Origin: Chanos chanos
Lineage: Eukaryota > Chordata > Actinopteri > Gonorynchiformes > Chanidae
DNA length: 64,000 nt
Reading direction: 5' to 3'
Assembly: GCF_902362185.1 (NCBI RefSeq)
Contig: NC_044508.1
Span: 4,749,298 to 4,813,297 of the forward strand
Below, piece by piece: positions 13,901-25,914 of the stretch. Position 1 is the stretch's first letter. Every line of letters begins with the position of its first letter. The position numbers were made by a program, and so were the translations under genes. Below the pieces are notes generated by a model that did not search any database, was not told where the DNA came from, and was given only the letters and a program-made list of their open reading frames with translations.

Positions 13901-16884
13901 CGAGGATATATCAGCGTAAATAGATGACTGTAGCCGCTGTCGAAATTATGAAAATGCCACGTCCGTTTTCATCCTGCTCTCTCTGACTTTATGGGATCCT
14001 GCATAGCACTGTACTTAATTTGGATGCATCTTTACATATGATTGATAAAACCTGAGCGGCTTTTTGTTAATAAAAGCATACATGTGTTCAAATAAGAGGG
14101 TGCTGGAAGTAGTGGAATAATAACCGTCCAAAGTGATGAAACTGTTGTAAATCATTGAGAATGAAACAGATTGACTGGCAATCTCTGACTTGGACAAAGC
14201 GTGTTTGGCCAGCATGGGTAAAGCTGCTGACCCAGCACATACTACACTGACCCTCATTTTCCTTTACAGTTATATTTGGCAGCATCTTGAGATTGGATAC
14301 GTTCAGGGAATGTGTGACCTCCTGGCCCCTCTCCTGGTTATCCTGGATGATGGTGAGTGAGTGAGTGAGCGGGTGAGTGAGTGAGTGAACAAGGGAGTCG
14401 GCAAGCGAGTGTGCATCTGTAATCATCACATTACTTTGTCTGCATGTCTAACCAATCGTCTTTTTTGTTCAAGTATAAAAAAGATTTGAGGTAAGGTGAT
14501 ACCTGATGCTTTTTGTACTGCTCTCTCACTTCGTCCACCTCTGAATACATTTCTGTCCCATCTGGTCACAGCATCCACGACCTCCTACATTTCTCCTTAT
14601 CCCTGGCTCTTAATCATGCCTCTCTCCCTTTCCTCCTCTCTCTTACAGAGGCCATGGCGTTCAGTTGCTTCACAGAGCTCATGAAAAGGATGAATCAGAA
14701 CTTCCCTCATGGTGGTGCGATGGACACTCACTTTGCCAACATGAGGTCCCTCATCCAGGTCCGTGTCCTTGCACTTCAGACAAAAAGCCCTCGACGCGTC
14801 AAAAGACGCCCTTGAGAAAAACCACCGGCGCAGAAAGCCCGTAAAATGCTATAGCCATATTTCTCCTTTCTTTAATGCAAATTTGAACAGCTGGGTTCTC
14901 GATAACAGGTGGGAAAAACGCACTGATCATTGTTTTGTTGAAGAGCTCTGGCGTTTGCCCTACTCGGGTTCACCCTTTTTAAAAAAGGAAATTCACATAC
15001 AGCTTCTAAATAAACAGCAAGGACGTGTCGGTGTTAAAGGACTGTGAGCGTTTGTGTGTCTTAAAATGGTTATAAGTTAAAGGTTATGAACATGATGTTT
15101 TCTTTTTCTTTAGATCCTGGATTCTGAGCTCTTTGAGCTCATGCATCAGAACGGAGACTACACCCACTTTTACTTCTGCTACCGCTGGTTTCTCCTGGAC
15201 TTCAAACGTGGTAATGACTTCCTCCAAAAGAGAGTTGTCAGAGTGTTAAAGCGGCCCATTAAAGCAACTAAAAGGGGAGATTCCATTTTTGGATGGTGTC
15301 AACACTTCTAACAGTTTCTTTTCATTACCACTCGCTAACAAGTGCCTCTGACATTTTCAAAGATATGTGAAACACGGGACTGAAGTGCCTTCTTTTTATA
15401 GTAGCCAGGCTGTGTGAGAGGTTGTTTTTGGGCTTTTCATTCACAAATGTCTTTTTTATACTTAGACTGCATACAGTGGACACCTACTGATAAAGTCCAC
15501 ATATGAGCAGTGCAATAGAAATACAGATCTACCAACATGTGCAGGTAGCATATGGGTATTGAGACCTGTGACTACAAATTGGCAAGCTTCATTAGCCAAA
15601 GAAGCAATTATTATCAAAATAGCAAAGACCATGGTGCAAAGCATGGGGGGGCTCTGGGAGGCCCATGTGTCAAGTAAAGGGTCTCTTTTGTGTTAGGCTA
15701 ATTAAAAGTACAAGGTGGTGTGGCTTTTGTTTGCAGATATCTGTATATGATGCAATTCTGTCACTTAGGTTACGCATACCCTAATGCTCCATAGCTAATT
15801 TATTGGATTGCATAGTACCAGAGTAAGACTGAAGTGCTTGACCAATACTGGCGCACTAAGGCCCACCCCACGACCACATGGTGTTTCACACACCGGCAAA
15901 GACGATACTGTCCCCATTCAGCCATAGACCTGTTCTGATCTCAGTTCACATTCTGTGCCTTGTACAGTTAAACACCGTTGACTAAATGTCACTCCTCTCT
16001 GTTGTGAATACTCAGAGCTCGTGTACGACGATGTGTTTTCCGTGTGGGAGACCATCTGGGCAGCCAAGTACGTCTCCTCTAGCCATTTTGTCCTCTTCAT
16101 CGCTCTTGCCCTGGTGGAGATCTACAGAGACATAATCCTGGAGAACAACATGGACTTCACCGACATCATCAAGTTCTTCAATGGTAAAAAAAAAAAAAAA
16201 AAAAGTCACAGAAAATAAATTGCTTTGTACCACAATGAAGGCAGATGTGTCTGCGGGAAAGAATCCGACAACACTGAGAATGTTATGCGGTTGTACAGTT
16301 AATCAGTGGTTTTGGAGAAAAGGAGTTGTTCAATATCATCAAAGGAAAAAAAAGGTAATGCAAAAATGACATTTTTGATGTTGGTTCGACGCTTCGGTTC
16401 GACACTGCACCTGCTGAGTTTTGTAAGACTCCAGAGACGCTCATACGTACTGTGCAGCTGTAACTGCCAGGGCTCGGAAGAAGGCAGTCCATCGCCATGG
16501 AGACGTCAACTGAGCTTGGCATCTGGTTGTCATAGAGACAACACACACACAAACACACACAAGCACACACACACACACATCCACCATCACCAAACCATAG
16601 ACGCTTAAATGCCTCGCAAGGCACATCAGTTCTGGGGATGACACGTTTTGGCATGACAGTGTTTTCGCGAAGCATTAGATTTGCATAAATTGACTTGTTA
16701 TGTAAATTGAGGGACAAGGCGTGGCGGATGGAAGGATTGTCTCGCGAGAGTGAACGTTTGACCCAAGCACGATATCCTCTCTTGTCTTTTCACAGAAATG
16801 GCTGAGCATCACAACATAAAGCAGATTCTGACACTGGCGCGTGACCTGGTGTGTAAGGTGCAGACGCTCATCGAGAACAAGTAG
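267..16884 (+). CDS. sgsm1: SGSM1, small G protein signalling modulator 1 (RUN/TBC Rab-GAP adaptor), C-terminal 1248 residues, 18 exons
   Basis: Exons read as 267-404, 635-759, 1917-1984, 3000-3163, 4292-4415, 6264-6390, 6792-6856, 7467-7612, 9053-9181, 9666-9848, 10955-11026, 11574-13307, 13607-13731, 14270-14352, 14649-14758, 15114-15210, 16016-16183 and 16796-16884 (TAG). All phases agree and give 1248 residues. The N-terminal RUN domain lies upstream of the window. Near the start is the [16 protein letters not shown] block, then the PH-like Rab-binding region (residues about 50-165). The TBC domain begins near residue 325, is split by a long acidic insert (residues 448-1025, one exon), and resumes with the arginine finger IEKDVQR (1039-1045) and the glutamine finger YVQ (1077-1079), so GAP catalysis looks possible. 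The family acts on Rab/Rap GTPases on endomembranes. SGSM2 is the alternative; the wording of conserved blocks and the ending TLIENK fit SGSM1 better. The insert is much longer than I recall in mammals. Confidence 0.93.
1250..1312. repeat. (GA)n microsatellite
   Basis: An uninterrupted GA dinucleotide run of about 63 bases in an sgsm1 intron. Nothing else is visible in the roughly 1.1-kb intron around it. Confidence 0.95.
6062..6250. repeat. Compound (TG)n/(TC)n microsatellite next to an sgsm1 exon
   Basis: About 190 bases of TG-rich repeats with TCTC and TATG interruptions, ending only about 14 bases before the 3' splice site at 6263. It supplies much of the upstream sequence of that acceptor. 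Long ORFs on both strands here are repeat translations and not genes. Confidence 0.9.
7776..8030. repeat. (GA)n run plus dispersed repeat, copy A
   Basis: A GA-rich stretch (7776-7872) is followed by a unique-looking module (about 7874-8027) with CAGTTGAAGATGAGACAT, AATCCATATCAAACTC and TTCCAAGAGCTCT blocks. The same blocks in the same order, again after a GA run, occur at 27561-27716 on the same strand. This identifies an interspersed element that carries its own GA tract. No terminal repeats or coding capacity were seen. Confidence 0.75.
9365..9405 (-). repeat. Possible retroposon 3' tail
   Basis: Read on the minus strand this gives GGATCAATAAAGCACTGATC followed by a GATGG-like run, resembling the ATCAATAAAGTATCTATC ends of many fish LINE/SINE copies. 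It is too short to assign. A similar AATCAATAAAGAATATG string lies at about 28058-28075 on the plus strand. Confidence 0.35.
9539..9612. repeat. (TG)n/(TA)n microsatellite
   Basis: Two TG runs separated by a TATATATATG core, about 50 bases upstream of the sgsm1 3' splice site at 9665. Confidence 0.9.
9941..10015. repeat. 47-bp tandem duplication around an (ACAAG)n run
   Basis: The string CGCTTCCTTGTCTTGTATAG occurs at about 9942 and again 47 bases later, each followed by GACAAGAC; the first copy is extended by four to five ACAAG units. TCTTGTATAGACAAGA is itself a near-perfect inverted repeat, so each copy could form a small hairpin. It lies in the sgsm1 intron after the exon ending at 9848. 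Confidence 0.8.
10892..10947. repeat. (CT)n microsatellite forming a polypyrimidine tract
   Basis: A CT run with one G interruption ends seven bases before the CAG acceptor of the 72-base sgsm1 exon at 10955-11026. The microsatellite therefore doubles as the polypyrimidine tract of that exon. Confidence 0.9.
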
Positions 16885-19019
16885 TAGCCCCTGTCACCGC
16901 CGCTCTGTCTCCGTCACCTCGCTGTCTTATCGTCCACAAGCTTCTTGGTGCGTCACTCTTCGCAGCTCCAGGACAGATGCAACCATGGCCTTGTACATAC
17001 AAACCTCAAAAAAAAAAAAAATGGAACCACTGTTTTGGTTTTTTTTTGGGGGGGGGGGGGGGGGGGGGGTGTCTCATGCCAGCCTTCCTTCTCTACTCAA
17101 TGCTAGGGGGTCTATTACATTGCTGTGTGAGTATGACACTCCAGTGCCGATCAGGTTTATCAGAATGTTAAATGCAGTACAATCCAAGCAAATCTCACCC
17201 CTTCGCTCTGTAAAAATCATGCATTTTCAATCACAGTTGTTCTTTTAAATGGCAATTGATATTGGTCAGCTTCCATCAGGCTAATATTAGTGATTAATAT
17301 TAGTGTCTTCCTTGCAAGATATAGCGAGAAAATAGAGGATTTTTTGTTTAAAGTTCCGCTTGCTTGATGTTTCCCTGTTACCAAAAACACCTGGCTCTTT
17401 TATGGAGTTAAACAATTTATCGTTGCTAGGGAGAAAAAAAAAAAAAAAAGATTGAACTGACAATGATAAGTGCCTCTTGTTGATCAGTTTAGCCAAAACA
17501 TGACACATTTTTGTTTCAAGAGTTCATTGTTTAAAAACAGTCTTTAATGACTGGAAATGCATTTAAACAATTTAGTCGACAGCAGGCAATTAGTCCATTA
17601 AATGCATCTCCACAGTTTCGCCCCTCCCAAGTGATTCACTGCAGCCAATCAAATCATCTAGCTCTTCTTATGACTCCCATGTCTTACCTGGTCCTCTCTC
17701 TGGACGTGTTACATGTGGGATTGTTTTGCAACGAGATGTTAAAAGTTGTTGTTAAATGCTGCTATTGTTCTTCTTCCCTCTCTCTTAGAAAGGGCAGTCT
17801 TGGTCTAGATTTTCCTCTCTTTCCTAAGTGTGCGCAGACAATGAAATCAATTCATGGTCACGTTACAGTGTTTTTTTTGTCAAAGCTGAACTCAAGACTG
17901 GCCTCAAGGTCGAGCAACGGTGGTGCATGGCTAAGTAACACTAAATAAACGTATCGTGCCAAAGCTAAACATCTCTCTCGGTCTGGGTATTAGCTCATTT
18001 TAGTTCGTCAGCGCCGCTGACAGCTTGGAGAGGAGAAAATGAAATCAGACAAAAAGAAAATGAGTCAAAACTGCTTCCGAAAAATGTTCCTCGTTTTCTT
18101 TGGGGGTGCCAGTCACGGAGGTTACGTTGGGGCGCTGAACCAACGGAATGTGGTCCGTTAATGTGGTTGAAGGTATGGTCTGATTTAGATATTTCCCCTG
18201 TAACGTGGGCTTTTTTTTTTTCTCTGTGAGCAGCTCTATGACTGACTGCCTCTGTGTGTGTGTTTGAATGTAGTGTTTTTCTACTTGCAGGTGTCTTTTT
18301 ACTCCGTTACACATGCTCATTCTGTAGTTTCGTCATAGACATTTTCAGAGTTAGAAAAGCTCAGATTCAAATGACTAGGCAAGCACAGACATTTTACAAG
18401 ATATAAAATCTAAATATAGTTTGTGGCTAGTCACATTATCAAACTGGCCTGTCAAGACTTCATTCAGTAATTACTCTCAAGGTGCTATGTTGCTTTTCCT
18501 GTCCATCTGAGGGTTGTCAGCAGTTCACATTTTCCGGCAAATTAGAATTTTGGAAATTAGGCCAAAATGTGCACCTAAACTAGCTCTGCATCACTGTGGC
18601 ATTGCTACATAACTTACTTCATTAAAGTGAGCGCTTCTCAAAACGCTCAACAGTAGCCCGTCAAATCGGTGAACAAAAAAAACGTCGTTTGTAGAATTTA
18701 TTTCTAGTTTTTGATCAGTATGTTTAAGAAAAAAATGCTTGATGCTTTCAAGTCTCCAGTCTGGTCAGTGAATTAAGTGTCTGTCCAGCGCATAACACTA
18801 TTTCTTCTGAGTCAAATGTATATTTGTAATGATGATTTTTGTGTTGCGTAAATTGGTAGGGCAGGGTATATCAGAGAGTAATCCATACAGGTGAGACATG
18901 GTATTTCTGAGTTGATTATAGTAACAGCATTAGGAAAATAGCTCAATGACTTGTGTTCAGATCATACCTCTTAGCCTTTGTTTGTGTATTTTGTGAAAGG
19001 TTTCTGTATACTGCTGTGA

Positions 19020-19056
<37 letters not shown>

Positions 19057-20135
19057 AATTTAACTGTATCTGAAAAAAAGAGGTTATTTAAACATAATGG
19101 AAAAATATATATTTATTATACACAGAGAGAAAGATATATTGGATACTGTGTGTTCTAGCAGTACATGTCTTTTGTTTTTTGTTTTTGTTTGTTTGTTTGT
19201 TTGTTTTTTGATGTGAAGATGGATCACAAAACAGAGGATAAAAACACTAAAACAGTGCTATTTATTTTTTCATTACTCAGTGATTTGCTGTATGCTATGT
19301 AAATTGTGTTGCTTGATTGTTGTATGGTGGCCTCTGCATTATCAGTCTTTCAATCTCCAAGAACCAAGATCTACAAAGTTTGGGGAAACTGGGGGAACTA
19401 GGCCTTATTTTATAGGGCAGACCTTACGTAACTCATCTTATTAGTATGCCCTGTGACTCAAAAGGTTTAATCTTGTGCAATTTACTGATAACAGACCTTG
19501 TGGTCATGAAGAAATCTGTATTACAGTCTACACACATGTAAAAAAGATAAACAAACAAACAAAAAGAAAAGATATGACTACAGTGAACTAAACAGGAATA
19601 TTCCTCCATAGGCCCGGTATGGTAAAGTGACTTCCATAAGATATTCTTCATCACCAGTGTTGCAGTGAAGGTGCTCAGAGATGGCTTGCGTGTTCTAAAG
19701 ACGTTTGCCCTTTGAGTAAAGGTGTTTGATATTCCGGGCGCCATTCAATCATTAACCGTGGAGCTGCCTAACTCAGCTTCCCGACATTATCAATTTAAGA
19801 CGAGATTTCTCTGGAGAAGCATTTCTGTGTCGACAGTTTAATGTTACCGCTGATCGTTCATGTTGGCAGTGCTCTATAACTGGTTCCAGATGTCTTGCAT
19901 TGAGTGTCTTTTTTTGTGCTAGAAATCCGAGGAGTCTATAATTTGGTCTATAATAAATCTGTTACCACTTATTTATTTATTTATATTTGAATGTATTTAG
20001 TTTGTCTCTGCTTTTGTATGTAAAGCCAAATATTGTGGTTGATTATAAAAAAAAATGTATTACAATTAAAAGTTAAATATGTATTAAATGGTGTGTGTTT
20101 ATATAAAAAACTAATAATAAAAAATGGAATTGTTC
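16885..20135 (+). other. sgsm1: sgsm1 3' UTR (probable, about 3.2 kb)
   Basis: No other gene is visible between the sgsm1 stop and the tRNA. AT-rich sequence with several poly(A) signal candidates (AATAAA at about 19951 and a cluster with ATTAAA and AATAAAA near 20065-20120) supports a long 3' UTR ending close to 20135. It contains an unbroken G run (17048-17069), a (TG)n tract near 19020-19044 and TTTG repeats near 19188-19205. The exact cleavage site is inferred. Confidence 0.5.
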
Positions 20136-20710
20136 TTATTTTTCCAACCTATATCTTCTGGATTGTTAACTGTCGTATTACAAATCAGTTCTCCCCCGCA
20201 AATTAATCGTCACTTAATTTCTCACAATATTTAGATAGGGCATCTCATTGCTTAATGAGCATTTGGTGCCATAGTGCTGGTCGTAAACAGTCTAGACGCT
20301 CTTTCCTGTGGATGACAGATACTGATTAAGCTGTATGTCCGTGAACCGTGTTCTCTCTCTCTCTCACACACACAGACACAGTCGTTCACTCAAGAATGCA
20401 CACGTGTTAATTTCTTGGGAAATTACATTTTAAAATGTGGTAGAACATAACCTGTTCAGTCTTCCTAATTCTTGCCTGTAGCCTGTACTATTACGAACAC
20501 AGAAGAGTCCGACTATATGCTGGAAACGTGAAGTTGTCTTCAGTGGCGGACCGTTTAAAATTTAACCCGTGATACACGAGTGCACCATTTCGGCACAACT
20601 ATGCTTCTTGGATGCTAATATAATGCTCTCGCCCCAATTTGTGGCGTAGTCGCGTTTTAGGTCATAACGCAGACTGAAAAAGATCGTTGCTTTGAGTGAA
20701 AAGGAATGTT

Positions 20711-20783
20711 CGCCCGAACAGGGACTTGAACCCTGGACCCTCAGATTAAAAGTCTGATGCTCTACCGACTGAGCTATCCGGGC
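20711..20783 (-). tRNA. tRNA-Lys (anticodon UUU)
   Basis: On the minus strand the sequence begins GCCCGGATAGCTCAGTCGGT and contains ACTTTTAAT in the anticodon loop (anticodon TTT) and GGGTTCAAGTCCC in the T arm. The acceptor stem GCCCGGA pairs with TTCGGGC with one G-U, followed by a G discriminator. A box (TAGCTCAGTCGG) and B box (GGTTCAAGTCC) are intact and a TTTT Pol III terminator lies just downstream (20699-20702). The gene is intron-less and looks functional. It sits about 190 bases from the gatc start codon, transcribed in the opposite direction. Confidence 0.97.
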
Positions 20784-20971
20784 TCTAGCGTGATGGTTTA
20801 GGGGGCGCTAAATGAAATGGTCCTCTCCAACTGTACAGCGGAAACCGACAGACGAGGCTAGAACAGATGTCACGTGTACTTCCTAGGAGACCTGGCTATG
20901 AACGTTTGTCATTTGATCGTCTGTCTGTCCAGCCTCGAGAGTCACATTGAATAGTTGCATTCTGCGGCGGA

Positions 20972-23209
20972 ATGGCGTTGTGTTGTAGGTCCACGGCACG
21001 AATTTTGCATATCGCAAGATTACGATTAGGGCCTCTACAGCATCGGCACAGAGTAGAGGCGCTTCCCTCAGTAGTCGAATCCATACTGGGTACAACTTCA
21101 ACCTGGTGTCGCTGGACATCAGATCGAAATTCAAGCGATTGTAGTCTCAATCCAAAGGTAAGAGACGCTATGATATTACAACATGATGTGTGATTTTTTC
21201 GAATGTGCGCTGCACATGTGCGGTTTAAGAAATGGCGTCAGGTAAAATGAAATTTGTTCCCTAAATTTGCTTCGTTTGACTAAAACTAAAGGTACTGTTT
21301 TCAGATTCCACGGGAACCCACCTGGGAGCCAGTAGCTGAAAATGAACTTCCTCCCGTAAGTTTATTTTCCATCTCTGTATTCTTCTTTATGTAACATACT
21401 GAAATAATGAAACTGATGCGACGGTTCTGCATAACGCTATTCTATGTTCATGGCTTAACTTAGACATGTTACCTATGTATAACATGAGAGAGTGTGTCTC
21501 AAATGGCTGAAATCTTAAAAAGGTAAGTCTGAATATGTCAAATAGATATGTCTTGTTAGGGCTCAATAACCTTTCACAAACAGTGACCCAGGGACTGCTT
21601 TCTTTGCAGCCCACACATGTTCCAGCAGACCTGGTAGACAAACTGGAGAGGCTAGCCCTTGTGGACTTCAGAAATCAGGAGGGTCTGGACTGCTTGGATA
21701 AAGCCATTAGATTTGCCGATCAGCTCCATGTCGTCAATACAGAGGGCGTGGAGCCGATGGATTCTGTTTTGGAAGACAGGTGAGATGGTTAGGCTACTAG
21801 TCCTGTATGGGTGGTTCATACGAACAGGACTGAACCATTTAAAATTCTAGCTGCTTCCAGTCATGCCTGCATGCTTGTACACGTTGAATCTGTTCAGCTC
21901 AAGCAGAATAAAGAAATAATATCACAATGACAATCATAGTCTCCAATCATCTATTGGATCTATAACGAAAATCTATTCCACTCAGGAAAACAAACGAAAC
22001 GAAACGACTTGAAGCGACTTCAGAGCATCGGCGCCAACTCCTTGAAGATCGATTACCAGCATTATTTCAGACCTCATTTTATTACACTATCATTTCTGTC
22101 CTCTGTAGTATCTACGTGGACTTTATAAAATGAGCACTACCAATTAATTTTATTAGTTGTTCACAGTACTTCAGACACTTTTCTTTAGCCTGCTAAGACA
22201 AAGTTAGCTGAAAATCAACGACAGTCTCGCAAAATAGAGGGCGAACGTTGCTCATCTCAACGATCAGTTCATGCGATTGAATTTAACTGTAGTCATACAC
22301 GTTGTTTTAAATTAAATTAAAGGAGAACTGGATTAAATATGTCTTTTTTTTTACCTGCACCCGAATCCTACTGCCGCACTCGTACGATCTTCCTTGCACT
22401 AGGTAGAAGTCGTTTTAACACTACATTGCATGCATTCTTATAATAACTCTTCGCGTGTTTAGTTTTGTATTGAGCTTCGGTTGCTTAGAAACGTTGAAAC
22501 GGCGAAATTGGCCCTGTGCGAAATGCAGTATTTTTAAAATGGTCAGCACACAGCACTGTTGTATATAGACTAATGATAAAATATTGAAAATTATTGGTTT
22601 TAAATTAGTGGTATTAAATAACCTCTGGCATCATGTTTAATTAAGCGCTTCAGTTTCCAGGAAGTAGTCTGTTGTTTTTACAATCTCAAAACTTTGATAT
22701 TGACACGCAATGCCAAACAAAATTTCAACATCTGATACAAAATAGACTACGGTATATGCAAAATTAATAAATTAATTTGCACAGCAGAGGTTTGGGACAC
22801 AGACATTTTGTTTTTATTTATTTATTTTTTAAGTGTTATTCTACGAGAAGCACAGTAATATTTTTCAGCTGTAAATTATTTTTCAAACAGGGCTCTCTAT
22901 CTGCGCAATGATACAGTAGGAGACGGGCAGTGTACCGAGGAACTACTTCAGCTCGCCAAGAGCACAGTGGAGGAATACTTTGTCGCTCCGCCAGGTGAGT
23001 GATACGTTACTGTACCTGTGCCCTCGTTGGGTTTCAGCTGTTTCATCGGAGAGAAAGCACATGCACATGAGCATGCACGTGTGAACACACTCTCACACTC
23101 ATTAGCGTGCAAACACACACACACACACACACACATACATACATACACTCTCACTCATGCGCACACACACACACACACACACACATACATACACACTCTC
23201 ACTCATGCC

Positions 23210-23244
<35 letters not shown>

Positions 23245-24134
23245 CAGGGAATGAAACATTAGAGGAATTACATATAGTAATGGATACACTTTTTTTTTTT
23301 TTTACATATTCTGCTGAATGTACAGGGCGTCATGATTACGATTACCGTATGTTTTATTACATTACCCACAGTTTATCATACAATTTGCTGGTTAGTCTCT
23401 GATTTTATTGGTTTTGACAGGAGTAAGTGAACGCTGTCAAAATCGTTATGGTTCGTAAGCAGAGTCTTTCACGCTCATTAAAGATGCATAGAGAGCTGAT
23501 TATGCAGCTGAACATATTTTAATAGCTTGATGAACGGGATACATTCTAACAGAATGAGATTTTATGGCGGGAATTTAAGAGTACCTTCCTTACGTAAGAA
23601 ATTCACCGCTCTGTTCTGTGATAATGATTAAAAATCGGCACAGTCTTACATGAAATGACTCTAAAATCTCTCTAAGATAAATGACATATTCCTCTCCTCA
23701 AATTTTAACGACCTAAAACAGATACGCGCTTGTCCTCTGATTACATTTAACACGACGTCCGAACGGATGAGATGAGTCAGCGTCAGAACTCATGATGAAG
23801 TGAGAGGGGGGTGGGAGCGGTCTTTCACTCTCACTGCCGACATTATTATGCCAAAGTTATTCTGCCTGTATATTTTCAGTGGCTTTGCAAGACATGTGAG
23901 ACATTTGTGGGGCGTGAAGTGTGTTTCTCAAAAGTACTTTGTGCGTCGGGAACGCACATACAGTGCATTTTTTGTTTTCGCTTGGTCTCTAAAAATAGCA
24001 TTTGACAGGGTTTACAAGGAAATGCTGAATTCATTTGTTTGTCAAGTGACTCTGTTTCTTTTTTTCACGCAGGCAACATCCCACTGCCAAAGAGAGAGGA
24101 GAGAACAGCCATGCTGAAAAACTCTGAGTTCTGA
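20972..24134 (+). CDS. gatc: Glutamyl-tRNA(Gln) amidotransferase subunit C, mitochondrial
   Basis: Five exons: 20972-21157, 21305-21355, 21610-21779, 22891-22994 and 24073-24134 (TGA), 190 residues with all phases in agreement. GatC stabilises GatA in the GatCAB complex, which converts Glu-tRNA(Gln) to Gln-tRNA(Gln) in mitochondria. The first 62 residues are rich in Arg and Ser with few acidic residues, as expected of a mitochondrial presequence. The family core follows: [13 protein letters not shown] (residues about 86-98), [12 protein letters not shown], then [16 protein letters not shown] near the C-terminus, which packs on GatA. The length is a little above the human protein because of the longer presequence. 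The start chosen is the first in-frame ATG. In mammals TRIAP1 lies head-to-head with GATC; here a tRNA gene occupies that side. Confidence 0.95.
23113..23240. repeat. (CA)n microsatellite in gatc intron 4
   Basis: Three CA runs separated by ATACATACACTCTCACTCATG-type spacers that repeat almost exactly, so the CA-plus-spacer block (about 50 bases) has itself been duplicated. Confidence 0.9.
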
Positions 24135-24151
24135 TCATGGACATTTTTTTA

Positions 24152-24152
24152 C

Positions 24153-24188
<36 letters not shown>
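24152..24188 (+). repeat. (AAT)n run containing the gatc poly(A) signal
   Basis: About twelve AAT/ATA units begin 18 bases after the gatc stop and end in AATAAA (24183-24188). The most likely gatc poly(A) signal is thus part of a trinucleotide repeat, implying a very short 3' UTR. A second candidate (GAATTAAAG) is near 24247. Confidence 0.6.
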
Positions 24189-24189
<1 letters not shown>

Positions 24190-24199
24190 GTTTATTTAA

Positions 24200-25500
24200 A
24201 TATGAATCTTTGTAGGCCTGCTTCTGAAAGTCATCCCTCTACCACTGAATTAAAGTTTATGCAATTTATTTAAAATTTTGAAATTTCACATCAGAAAATC
24301 TCAAGTCAGTAAAATATTTAGTCGGGGAAATTTTAACTATTCAAGATAGTTTTAGTCCAGCACAGCTCTGAGCTAATGTCCGGGAGATTCAGCCTAATAG
24401 ATCTGTGACTGTTTTAGTAGGGTAACTTTCAGAAAACAAATAATATCACGAATCAGAGAGCATGAAATCTGGTTGTTTACATGCAAACTTTAGATACAAA
24501 TTTGGGATATCATCTTATTTGGTTGCTTGGTGACGCTGTTCCTGCAGTTAACAGTAGTACCATCAGGTGGCGACACATGACCAAACACTGCTGAAACACT
24601 GGTACACGTTCACATGATTTACGTTGAAATGACTTTAAAATGCAAATCGATCAACAGCTGACAGTTACACAAGTTGAACTCACAACATTTGCAGAAATAT
24701 CAACGGAAGATGTATCAGGACTGTTCCCATGTAGAAGGGTGTTGTGTATTTAGCAATGAAGCAAACAGCAGGCAGAAGTAAGTTGTAGGTCTCTGCTTGT
24801 AACGTGAATGAACGTCGCTCTCTCCTCCAAGTCTTACTTCACTCGCAGGTCCGCACTGGAATAGAATGTATTTCAATGTACCACAAAGGGGTGAGCAATT
24901 AAGCAAATATTCAACGATTTAAGTTGAAGAAGCTCTCAGAACAAATGGGACATGACAACTGGAATTCAGATACTAGTTTTATGCCTTTCTGACAGTCACT
25001 ACCACATGTGCAATGTCAACACGACAATACCCATCCACCAAATGACTCATGCTGATGAAAAGCAAGCAGCACAGTCCCGTTAACAATCGACAGCGCAGCA
25101 CTTCCTCTCTCAGACTTTGTTATCTGACTTGCCCCATTCTTAACCATGTTGCGTCATGTTTGTCATTCAAAGGATTATTTCTGTATGAAAGGGCAGAATG
25201 TCATGCTCTGCATCAACATAAAGTGGTTTTCACCTTAAATGACCTCTAGGTTTACTTGAGGACTTTAAATTCCGTCACTGCGCCAACGATTTGCGCCAAC
25301 CAGAGGAGTGAAACATCTACCACCAAATTCTAAACCATCAGTAATATTTACGGTAAACGAACGCCATTTATCAGGAGGCAGCCCGCACGTTCAGTTTCTT
25401 TAAAAAAAAACCCACAAGCGATTATTACAGGGTGGTATTCGGGACTGCATAGTCTTGGTGTGGTCACTTGTAATCAGCTGTAATCGTGTAGTGCAGTGTC
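24200..25500. other. gatc-isg15 intergenic region
   Basis: No gene was recognised. From about 24905 on, short blocks recur upstream of the other isg15 units: GGACATGACAACTGGAATTC-like sequence near 24950 resembles sequence near 28700 and 30510, and 25320-25500 aligns well with 28775-28965. This marks the left edge of the isg15 duplication unit. Confidence 0.5.
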
Positions 25501-25507
25501 ATAGAAT

Positions 25508-25598
25508 GGAAATCGAAAGTGTTTAAGAATGAGAGAGGAAAACGAAACTTTAGTAAGGGGGCGGAGGCTGGTCTAATTTTTATTCCAGGCTATATAAA
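25508..25598 (+). promoter_or_regulatory. isg15 copy 1 promoter: two ISRE/IRF elements and TATA box
   Basis: GGAAATCGAAAGT (25508-25520) is an IRF-type element and GAAAACGAAACT (25538-25549) is an exact match to the ISRE consensus GAAANNGAAACT. A short GGGGGCGG follows, then TATATAAA (25591-25598). The spacing of the two elements (about 29 bases) is the same at all three gene copies. This predicts strong induction by type I interferon through ISGF3/IRFs. Confidence 0.88.
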
Positions 25599-25914
25599 CA
25601 TGCTCCAGTGTGATGCTCAAGGTTCAGTACTATTTGAACGCTCAACTACCTTACAACTTCGTAACTTCGGCAAAAGGCCACGCTTGATAAATTGTTATTT
25701 CATCGCATAGGTAAGCTCCTCTACGTCTTCTTTCAAGTCCTTTTTTGAGCAAGAACCCATTTTTGAGTATATTATGTGCTTTAGCCTTCTAATTTAGTCC
25801 AACAATTTAACGGCACGTTTTTTAAAAAAAGACATTACTCTATGCTTTTCTGTGTGACTTTCGTCATTATTTAAATGTCTGCATTTCTGACCAGGTCTTT
25901 AACCGGCTACTGAG

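Noticed and set aside
20500-21000. TRIAP1 expected head-to-head with gatc as in mammals
   Set aside because: No TRIAP1-like CX9C coding sequence was found; a tRNA gene is there instead.
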